DNA from: Plazaster borealis
Taxonomy: Eukaryota > Echinodermata > Asteroidea > Forcipulatida > Labidiasteridae
Length of the DNA: 64,000 nucleotides
Direction: 5' to 3'
Assembly: GCA_021014325.1 (NCBI GenBank)
Contig: CM037467.1
Location: 2,790,001 to 2,854,000 of the forward strand
Below the pieces are notes generated by a model. It was not told the DNA's origin. It saw only the letters and a list, made by a program, of their open reading frames with translations, and ran no database searches. The position numbers were made by a program, and so were the translations under genes. Below are positions 11,180 to 21,600 of the stretch, one piece after another (positions within the stretch are counted from its first letter, which is position 1; the number at the start of each line of letters is the position of its first letter).

Positions 11180-11402
11180 AAACTCCCGAGTCAGATCTGA
11201 CCCGGTTCCGGGTCCCGAGGGACCTGCCAAATTTCTGGGTCAATATGACTCGGAAACTGTGTTTAAAAATGACATAGAAATGGGTCAAACTGAAGTAGAA
11301 TCAGAGCAAAAAAACCACCGTTTAACCAGTTCTCAGGTCAGCCTGAACAAGAAATGCGTAAGCCCCCCTGGGATCCGGATCAATTTTGACCCAGGAGTTT
11401 TG
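11180..11402. repeat. GGGTCA-rich dispersed repeat, copy 3
   Basis: It contains CTGACCCGGTTCCGGGTC, CTGGGTCAATATGACTC, AAATGGGTCAAACTGA and CTCAGGTCAGCCTGA in the same order as copy 2 in intron 1 of the C1GALT1-like gene. It ends with a GATCAATTTTGACCC block that corresponds to the end of copy 1. Confidence 0.6.
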
Positions 11403-11511
11403 CGAGTGTACGGGAGCGATTTTGTGTACATACGTATTCGTCAACCCGTCTGAAATAGCTTACCGAGGGACTCCAAGGTCAAATTCAGTTTTGTGATGCA
11501 CTAATTTTCCA

Positions 11512-11894
11512 AGTCCTTATGAAAGTGGGAAAAAATACAAGTCTCCAGAACCTCACGTTAAAATGGTGTAAAATGTCATTTTATTGTACACTCTTTCAGA
11601 ACGTTGAATATCAATAACAAATGGGTCTCTACAGCCCAAAGAGAAAATTGTGCGTTATTCAAAATGTCAAATTCAATGCAGTTTTTATTGAATGTCATCG
11701 AAATTCAGGAATGAACGAAAACATTTTTCTACTTGTACACATTTTGTTTGACTCATAATAATTTGGAATGTGACGTCGTTGGACGTTTTTTTATTTGACA
11801 AAAATTGCACTGGAAGAGTCAATCACAATGACATTCACACTGTTTTAACGTGAGGGAAGAGGCTTGTATTTGTTTCCCCACTTTTATAAGGACT
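11512..11894. mobile_element. Foldback MITE with ~75-base inverted arms
   Basis: The left arm begins AGTCCTTATGAAAGTGGG and includes CCTCACGTTAAAA. The right arm ends CCCCACTTTTATAAGGACT and includes TTTTAACGTGAGG, its inverse. The centre of about 230 bases has no recognisable coding sequence. Confidence 0.75.
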
Positions 11895-11944
11895 CTATCT
11901 ATTCTATTGGAGTTCCTCTTTAAACCAAAACTCTATGACTTTGC

Positions 11945-12154
11945 TACGGAGCTCTAGAAGTGCCATCCCACTTGTTGAGATCCTGAAATATTTATCTCGG
12001 GATATGGCGATATAAAATAGGCAAATACACGACATCCAATTCTTATGATAAATTATTTTGAAATGATAACATCTTGAAGATAGGATGTCGACTTCCCAAG
12101 CTAATTGACTTCAAAAATGACGACATCTTCGGATGGCACTTCCAGAGCTCCGTA
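11945..12154. mobile_element. Short foldback MITE with ~24-base inverted ends
   Basis: The ends are TACGGAGCTCTAGAAGTGCC and the inverse GGCACTTCCAGAGCTCCGTA, one mismatch apart. It lies 50 bases beyond the previous element and is non-coding. Confidence 0.75.
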
Positions 12155-12814
12155 CTGTGTGGATTTATTAGGGGTTGTATTAGGTTAAACAAAATGAATT
12201 AGATCCCATGAGTCGGTGGAAGTGCTACCGTGCATCAAACCTTTGTCGTGGTTCTTTCCCCAACCTTCCCACATGACAAAGATTGGTAAACACTTACAGG
12301 CTCTAATGTAATAATTAAAAGGGGCCATTACAGTGCTTCGAAAGGGAGAATACATTGTAACATGGAAAGAACATGAACATTAATGTGTAGATATCCTTCA
12401 TAAAATATTTCTTTTCCATTACAAAGAAAATGGTGTACAAGTAAATAAATTAATAATTCAATTAATTATTCAGGCATGTATTGTTCCCCGACTGCAACAT
12501 ATTGTCTATATTATAGATATGCACATACAATACCCAGACTATGTTTTGTAAGTTTGTATTATAACTTTGCTCTACACTGTCAATTAATTTTAGTATAGTA
12601 CCCTCATACATGTGGATATAGAACTAAAATGTGCCAGAAACACTGCTTTTTTGCAACAAAAGAGGAATCTCCCGAACACACAAAACTTGATTCACTGTTT
12701 TCAGTTTTCTATGGCACTAAAGTAATGTAGTGCACGCAAGTGCGCCCTCAATCTTACCAGGGCCTGATGCAACTTTCTTATTTGAATATTGACTGTACAA
12801 ACTTTAAGTTTGTG
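12155..12814. other. Intergenic region, nothing recognised
   Basis: AT-rich DNA without a significant reading frame, RNA gene or recognisable repeat. Confidence 0.5.
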
Positions 12815-12950
12815 TTCGCGACCTTTGGACCTTTCTATTTTAGCTTTGAGCAAGGGAGAAAACATTTACTTTCTGTGGGTTAGTTCGCGACCTTTGGACC
12901 TTTCTATTGTAGCTTTGAGCAAGAGAGAACACATTTACTTTCTGTGGGTA
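12815..12950. repeat. Tandem duplication, 69-base unit x2
   Basis: The block TTCGCGACCTTTGGACCTTT through TTACTTTCTGTGGGT occurs at 12815 and again at 12884 with a few substitutions. Confidence 0.85.
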
Positions 12951-13554
12951 TTTCTGTGAGTGTTTAAATCATCTTTTTATCAGAGAAATATTTGCATTTT
13001 TAGAGCTAGTTGAATTGGGTTTGGTATTATTTAACCTTCTACGTATGTAGCCCCTCCCATAAGTGACTGTGTTGTGCTATAATCGCAATCGAACGAAGTG
13101 ACAAACAACCGGCACCCATTACCGAGCGAGGACCTTTGTTGCTGGTGCTCGTGTAAAAGGGCCAATAATGTGCACCATAAGTTGCCTTCTAAATAAATAC
13201 CTTTGGGTAGCATGCCGTTAATTTTTTGCTGTATTTTTGAGGAGAATAAAGTTTGCTCACTGACCACTTAATGTGCACGCTATCCTGCATCATACACCTT
13301 TCTTCTGTTTAAAAACATTGACCACAATTTCGTATGGGCGGCCTTCTGTATAACAAACTATATAAACTTCAATATAACAAATTAAAAACTTTTTTTAATG
13401 AAGAATACATGTATGTGTACTTTTTGCTTTGGGCAGCACAGTCGATTAATCAGTGAATTTGTGTTAAATGATAAATCATTGTTTTGTTTGTTTTCTGCAG
13501 TGAAGGTCGCCTGTACTTTTGAATTTCAGACCACACTTGAGTTTTGACCCTCAA

Positions 13555-14315
13555 AATATGAGACTTTTAAGGATTTTTAAGGATTTGAGACTTTACTAAA
13601 GGCTTGACCATAAGAATTTGAGACTTTACTGGAGGCTTGACCATAATAATTTGAGACTTTACTGGAGGCTTGAACCTAAGGATTTTAGACTTTACTGAAA
13701 GGCTTGACCATGATGATCTGAGACTTTACTGGAGGCTTGACCATAGGATTTGAGACTTTACCGGAAGCTTGACAATAATGATTTAAGACTTTACTAGAGG
13801 CTTGACCACAAGTATTTGAGACTTTACTGGAAGCTTGACCATTAGGATTTGAGACTTTACTGGAGGCTTGACAATAAGAATTTGAGACTTGACTAGAGCC
13901 ATTACCATAAGAATTTGAGACTTTACCGGAAGCTTGACCGTGACGATTTAAGACTTTACTAGGGGCTTGACGATAAGGATTTGAGACTTGACCACAAGGA
14001 ATTGAGACCATCCTGGAGGCTTGATCAAAGGATTTGAAACCATCCTGGAGGCTTGATCATAAGGAATTGAGACTTTACTGGAAACTTGACCATGAGAATT
14101 TGAGACTTTACTGGAGGCTTGAACACAATGATTTTAGACCTTCCTGGAAGCTTAAAAATAAAGATTTGAGACTTTACTGGAAGCTTGACTGTAAGGATTT
14201 GAGATTTTTATGGAGGCTTGACCATAAAGATATAACTGCTTTTACGAGAGGCTTGACCAGAAAAATTTGAGACCTTACTTGAGACTTTGACCCGAAGGAC
14301 TTAAGATTACATGCA
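13555..14315. repeat. Minisatellite, ~34-base unit, about 22 degenerate copies
   Basis: The unit reads roughly GATTTGAGACTTTACTGG then AGGCTTGACCATAAG, repeated head to tail with substitutions and small indels. It creates repetitive open frames on both strands (13685-14011 minus, 14034-14270 plus) with periodic peptides. These follow from the repeat and are not evidence of genes. Confidence 0.9.
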
Positions 14316-15523
14316 GGCTTAACTAAAACTGATACAACTGAACATAAACTGTGTAATACGAACAGCAGGGTCAAAATTCATAGTCCTATTATGCAGAAAA
14401 GTGTCTTATAAGAACCGGTCAAAAGCAAAATAACAATGATTATGTTATATGTTACCACATAACAAATTTATAATACTAAATAGGCAAAACTTTTCTTTGC
14501 TATAAAGCAAACTTGTTTAACCAGTTCGCTTCGGAAGACACAATAACAAGCGAAAATCTTATGCAACACACAGCGGTGGGCTTATAAGCTGGCATTCGAG
14601 TTTCTGTGTGTGTTGGCTGTGATGTGGTCACGTGTGGTGAGACATTACATTGTAGCGGATTGCGTGTACACAGGCAACTATTTCATGGAGTACACGGGTA
14701 AGAGTTCGGTGTCCCCGGTCAAAAGGCTCTGCAAACAATGAGCCGATTAACTCATTGCAAGGAGTTCCGCCTCTATGTGAAAGATATATTGCGCCTTATG
14801 CAGCGGAGCGCCTTATCTGATAACCCTTGAATCTTATTTTGGTAATTTGAGGTACTGCGCCTTACGCGCCGAGCGCCTTATCAGCAGGAAATTACAATAA
14901 ATCCTTTATCGAAGACCTGTTTCTTTCACATACCAGCCAAGATTTTGTAAAGACAGATTACTACACTGCATTGTCATGAGGCCTTTAATCTTTCTCTGGG
15001 ATTCTTTCTGTTCATCTAGGGGATGGGTCGATGATTGGCCGTTACATAACGGCTTTCCAATGGTCTGATTGTGTTTCAGATACAACCGTAAAAACAAAAC
15101 CAAGCCATTAAAATTTGTAAATATCTATGAGAAACTTCATTGTATGGGTGTCTAAACTGAGTTTTATTGACAAATAAAATTAGTAATGGCTACAAAAACA
15201 GAAGCTTTTTGACTGAAAATACTCCCGCACGGGTAACAGGAAGAGGTTTTTTAACCCTGAAGCGAACTGGTTAATAGCAATTGGATGGAATTCGCCGTAT
15301 TTTTGATTGCGTGAGGGCGTATGTGGACCAATTTCACGTGATGAAAAACAAGTAAACAAATGTTGTTGTTTTTTGGTTTGTTTGTTATTATTCGTCAATG
15401 AAGCAAGAAAACTACATACAGGTAATTAAAATAAGATGAGCTGTAATTGTGATGCGATACTTTCCCTGATGAAAGTGCCCTCATGCGGTCAAAAATAAGG
15501 TCAATTAGCTAGTGATCAAAGTC
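14316..15523. other. Intergenic and 3' flank of MINDY3
   Basis: No gene recognised. The minus-strand sequence directly after the MINDY3 stop is the probable 3' UTR. A minus-strand AATAAA lies at 15163-15168, about 356 bases past the stop, and is a candidate polyadenylation signal. Confidence 0.4.
15163..15168 (-). terminator. Candidate polyadenylation signal of MINDY3 (AATAAA)
   Basis: The hexamer AATAAA reads on the minus strand in a plausible position for the end of the MINDY3 mRNA. Such hexamers occur often by chance in AT-rich DNA, so the call rests on position only. Confidence 0.3.
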
Positions 15524-15673
15524 TCAGATAATTGATGGGTTTGCATTGTCTTTCCAGTCTACCTCACAGGTGGGCCATTTGGTTCTTAGACAGCATTTGA
15601 TGGGGGTGGCGTCACTCAAACATGTCAAATCACTGGGGTCGGGAATGGAGGCTCGCCCCTCGATGTATGCAAC
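15524..15673 (-). CDS. MINDY3: MINDY3 exon 12 (residues 399-447 and stop)
   Basis: It encodes VAYIEGRASIPDPSDLTCLS, then DATPIKCCLRTKWPTCEVDW and a short tail before TGA at 15524-15526. The acceptor is ATTATTCTTCAG. Confidence 0.92.
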   Translation of the reverse strand, partial: VAYIEGRASIPDPSDLTCLSDATPIKCCLRTKWPTCEVDWKDNANPSII

Positions 15674-18600
15674 CTGAAGAATAATAATAATAATTGAATG
15701 TATAATAACAATAATAATAATAATAATAATTAATAATTAAAGATTTATTTTGCGCCCCTTACATAAAATTGATCAAAAGCACATAACATGTTTTAAAATG
15801 CATAGAATGGAAGAAAAAGATATAGAAACAAGACTGGTCACCAATGCCTGTAAAGGCTCACTGAACAGAGGTTGTGGAAGTGTAAAGCTTTTTGATTCAG
15901 TGTTTGAAAGCGCCTCATAAAAACGTATTATTATTAATTTTAATTCTCACTAGATTGTATCTCCACTATGCTAAGTTTCAAATCCTACTCATGTAAATGG
16001 TGTTACCGTAAACCTCACTAGAGTGTATCTCCACCATGCTAAGTTTCAAATCCTACTCATGTACATGGTGTTACCGTAAACCTCACTAGATTGTATCTCC
16101 ACCAAGCAAAGTTTCAAATCCTACTTTTAGGCTGTACATACCTGTCTATTTTGACAGGATCTCTTCAATCCATTGTAGTGATACAGAGTCAAATATTCTG
16201 GAATATTCCGCTCCGGCTGTCAACAAAAAATGATTGAATAAATAAATAAAATTTATCATAATAAATGAATCACAATAATAAGAATAATAGTATACCCGAA
16301 GCCATCGCAACACTGAATTTCGAGTCACTTCATAACCTCAAAGCATGCCCAAGTTAAAGCAGATGTTTTTGACATTGTTGCAGAATATAACTACAAAGTG
16401 AAATCTGGACTATTCCAGTTCACATAAAATTGTTATTAACACTTTTATAAATATTTAATTTACACTGTAAGACCTCAAAATTTTCTCTCACAATCTGACA
16501 CTGAAAAACAACAGTGATTGGCTCCTAAAGGTGACTACTTTGCATGCACACTTATTAAAAACTTGTGAGCGCTTGTATGGCACTTCTAGGACGCTTAGTA
16601 CGCGAGCGTCAAACGCGATTCCATTTCAAATGAATCATGTTTTTACACGGTCACCCTAAATTGCATACAGTTAGACATATCACACCATCAAAGCAGAACC
16701 AGAGGGGACCAGTTGCTCTTTGACTTGTTGCATCTTTTGTGGGTTACCATACTTGAGTGGCCACAGTCCTAAAAAAAATGTTCTTAGATAATGGCACATT
16801 TTAATTAACCAATTCCAGAGGTTATAAGCGAGCAAGGCATGCTGGGAAAAAATGGCCCGGCGAGATCAATCACCCCTGGGAACGAGGTTAAGAATCACTG
16901 TAATTGGTTGCCGGACATTCACCTTATTTGGGAAGAATTCTGTCATGAAGGAGTTGAGAAGAATAACCCCAAAGTCATCAGGGTCCAGACGCTGCTTGAC
17001 AAAGTCAACACTGTATAAACAAACCAAAATATACCATTAAGAGTCGCCCACAAGTATATGCATCTTTACATCTAAATAAAAGAAAGCAAAACAAACCCCA
17101 AAACATTTTTTATATGTTCTAGTTACATTACAGAATTTGATTGAATAGCATTTTTGTTTAACTGTTCGTTTTCGGACCAACAAGCACGGCGAAAAAAATA
17201 CCGTTTACACTGCATTTTTCTCACTTTTTGCTCACATTGACTAAAACATTTCTATCTTTATCATGGATGACACAATTAAAGCAAGGCCATGTGGACCTAT
17301 AGACCGTGCAAGTCTCGCATGTATCAGAATGAGAAAGCATGACAAAGGAAGAACAATGCAAGCATGGCGAAAAAACAATGTCTTCACTGCATTTTTCTCA
17401 CTTTTTGCTTACAATGACTAAAACAATGAAAACAATCTGAACAACAAAACTCTCATTACAATTTTTATAAAATGAGTTTTAGCTGTTATAATAGATACAC
17501 AAATAATTGTTAAATTGTTATTGAAGCAAAATTAAAACGCTAGGACAAGGAAGCTTATTTGATCTTATCATTTTAGAAACCCCTTTTGTAAATCCACGCC
17601 TGAATAATGTGCAACTAAAAAATTAAAGCGTGACGCAGTTTATAGAGGACGCTGACGCCTCACAGAACCATGACTGCAATATTAAGGCTTAGTGCCCTGG
17701 CAAATACAGCGTCTGGCGATTATCATTGCGCGACCAAAACAAGCGTTTAAATAAAGTTTGTTGATCGGAGGTGGGCAAAAATTCATAATGATGCTGAGGC
17801 CAATTTCTTTCTTGGGTTTTCTTTGTTGTATTGCTGAATTGTTTTTACTTTTCATAATTTTTATCAATCACTATTACATTCCCAACAACATATATAATTT
17901 TCATGGTCATAAAACTACATTAAACTAAAATAATTAACAAACTGAAATCCTGCGTACGTAAAACTCCATATGGTTGGGTCCAAACAATGGTCCCGCAAGT
18001 TGGAATAGGCGCGAGACTTGCACAGTCTATTCTTGGCAGCATAATATGAACCTATGTAGCAGCATAATCTGAACCAAATGGCTGACAACAGCCACTGCCA
18101 ACATAAAAATTACTCACTATTCTGGTATTGTGGCAAGTCCAAGGGAATCCAGTACCTCTTTAAGCATGATGGTTGTAATGAAGCCACTGCACTCCGTGTC
18201 ATACATACTAAATATCCGACGTGCTTTCTCCCACTCAGTTTCCTCTGCTACTAAGGACTCCTCCTAGAAATATGAGTTAAAGGCACTAAACACGTTTGGT
18301 AATTGTAAAAGACCAGTGTTCTCACTTGGTGTATCCCAACATGTGCATAAAATAACAAGCATGTGAAAATTTGGGCTCAAATGGTCATCGAAGTTGCAAG
18401 AAAATGATGGAAGAAAAAACACCCTTGTTGTACAAATTTGTGTGCTTTCAGATAGGAATACAAACTTCTTGCAAGAAGTTTTTATTATTTTAGTGAGAAA
18501 TTACCTCTTTTCAAAAACTACATTGCTTCAGAGGGAGTCATTTCCTACAATGTTTTATACTATCAACAGCTCCATTGCTTGTTACCAAGTAAGTTTTTAT

Positions 18601-21600
18601 GCTAATATTTGTTTCGAGTCATTACAAAACGTGTACGATACCTTTAGTACCATCCAATAATTTATTACAAATTCAACTGAAATCTGTGTGAACAAATGCA
18701 CAAAAAGGGTGATTTTGTTCGCAACTAATCAGCCTCGCTACCATGGGCAGCGCGCCGTATCGATACCTCTCGTCACTAACCCCTGGTAAGGATGTACTGA
18801 AAAACAACGCTGATTGGCTACCAAAAGTCCAAGCTTGTTAAAGTCAAATGTAAGACAAAGACACAAGTTTCAAGACGGGACTCAAACCCACACTCCGATG
18901 ACCCAGCCATCAGAGCCCAATTTCATGGCTCTGCTTACCGTAAGCAAAGAATCGGCGCTTACGGAAGCAAAGAATTCCGCGCTTTCGTCAAGCGTATTTC
19001 ACAGGTTAGCAGGGAAGTTCTACATGTGCGCGTACAAAGTCCATGTTACTAGGCATTCTTTGCTTACACGACTAGCGCAGAAATTCGGTAAGCAGAGCCA
19101 TGAAATTGGGCCCTGAACTGTTCACAGGAATACCTCTAGTTTAGAAATTGGGACAACGACCGCAGAGCTGCCAACATTTGCATCTTATAAACACAACGAT
19201 TTTGGACAACATTTAGGGAGATATTTAGAACTACATTCAACATAATAGGGACAAAGTTTCCATAATCAGGGGAGATTTCCAAATTTGATTGGATTGGTTT
19301 ATTTTCAGGGAACTTTCTGCAGAATCAGGGAGAGTTGGCGGCTCTGATTACCTGAGTAAACAATACTGTAAGGTGTGTCTCGCTCCCTAGCACCCAAATA
19401 GGTTTCCGTGGGTTCTTTAAGAAAGATCCAACCTAATCAAAAGAAAAAGCACAAAATCCATCATCACTCAGAACTTACGATCAGTAATTTATATTGCACC
19501 AGTTATTTTAATTTCAATGCTTTTCAATAAATGGCCTGTCTAAACTCTGCCTCTTCAAATGTTAAAAATGATTTGAAATAACAATTCAATTATTCACTAA
19601 AAGGGTACACAAAATATATTGCTAATTTTGGGTTGAACAAAGAAAAATTGACTAGAGCGGGATTTGAGCCTGCAACCTCCAGAGTAATGTGCCGGCGGTC
19701 TAGTAACTGATCTACATAGCCCTAATGTTTGCGGTCTCCCTATTTTGTCGATATCTTTGTTTGAGGGTGCCAGTCAGAAGCCATTCAACATGTAACTGTT
19801 GTACAGCCAGGGATCACACCCAAGTTTACCATACAAATATACAATAAATTGTTACTACTGACAACAAATTGTAAAATAACGGGAATAGTTGGAACGTCTT
19901 ACATTTTCGCTCGAAAATTACCATCAACTCTTCAAAATTGTTAAGTACAGCTGACTGGCTGCCCAACAAAAATAAAACTTGGCATGAGCATGCCGATTGT
20001 TAGAAACCCCATTTGCTAATCATGCCCAAATGTGTGCGTCTATCACATAGGTTTAATGACAACATGCCCGTCAGTTGGGCAGCATTCTTAATTTTTTACA
20101 AGTAACCATAAAAGGAGGTCCAGTCTTATTCTCGGGTTTTCTTCGTTATTTTGTTGAATTGATTTTACTTTCATATTGTTCATCACTAAGTGTTACATTC
20201 CCAACATCAATTTTCATGGCCATAAACTACATTCAACTAAAATAATTGACGAAACAAAATTAACATGGTGTTCAAGTAGCAGCAAGGGTCAAGTTCGCAC
20301 AAGGACCAATGGTTAACGAGAGGTTGGTTAGTGACATACATAGGGCATGCGCACAGAAGTTGAAGTGCGAATGTCTAGTCATGTCATGTCAACGCGACCC
20401 CGCAGCTCACATACGTTATCATTTTCTGATAACTTGTTCACTCTGCACTGTGCTATGAAAACAGCTATTGATAACCAGCGACCATGCCCGATAAGCTGGT
20501 TTTAAATAGTAAACTAGCGTAGTCCAACTATCATCCACTAGACAGAGTTCTAGGCTAACTTAGTCGAACTATAGTCAACGATAGTTCTTAGTAAACTAGC
20601 GTAGTCCAACTATCATCCACTAGACAGAGTTCTAGGCTAACTTAGTCGAACTATAGTCAACGATAGTTCTTAGGCGAACTTGGCCAAGGTATCTTAGAAT
20701 ATATACTCACCTCGCAATATCTTAAATTTTCTAGAAGTGTCAGGAACCCGACATTGGTCTGCGTGGTGATTCCTCTCATTTCTGCCAAGAGATTCAAAAG
20801 GATTTTTTAAACAACCAGTGTATTAACCCATCCGTGTGTGCTACCAACTATGACATATGCTGCAGAAACATGAACAAAAAAATACCTAGAAAACATACAA
20901 CACATAGCACAAAGGGCAGTGGAGAGAAAAATGTTACAAATATCCATCTTGGACAAAATATGACGCAGTGACATCAAGAAGCAAACGGGAGTTAAGGACT
21001 TGTACAATTCAAGGAGGTAAAGTGGAGATGGGCTGGACATGTGGTACAACAGATGGACCAGAAGAATTTCAGATTGGCAACCAAGAACAGGGAAGAGGAA
21101 ACGACGGAGACAGAAAGAGGTGGAGAGGCGACATCACATCCTTCCTGGGTATGAAGAGGGCTACATCCCACACTGGATGAACACGGCCTAAGCAAGGACT
21201 AGGCAAGCCAGAGGCATTGACCCACTATTCACCTGACGTCATCACCAATAAGACATCTTGGTTTGCTCCATTTTAGGAGTCTATGGTTTCAAACTTGGAT
21301 TCTGGGACCTGATGAAATCATCAAAAAGATAAAAAGCGGCCCACAGCAAAAGCTAGTTGCATGAAAGAACTACAAAAAGAAGGATCAATAGAATAATTCT
21401 ATGAAACAGCGAAAAAATAGGGAAGTAAAGCTGGTGGTCAGGGAGTCCTGAAACCTACTGCTAATGGACGAGAGCCCTATTGTCCGACTAGGCGCGCTGT
21501 TCACCCACTTGTTATGGGCCCGGGCCTCGTAGGCTGTCAATTCGCAGGTCACAATCTCCTAGTCAGACACTAAACTAACCTACACTACACCATAACCACG

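Noticed and set aside
13685..14270. Repetitive structural protein genes on either strand
   Set aside because: Both frames follow the 34-base minisatellite unit; unit length and indels shift the frame repeatedly and no complete gene structure is present.
18264..20710. Loss of the exon with the catalytic His of MINDY3
   Set aside because: On first reading exons 7 and 9 could be joined in frame without it. A closer look found the 81-base exon at 19352-19432 with good splice sites, so the gene is complete.
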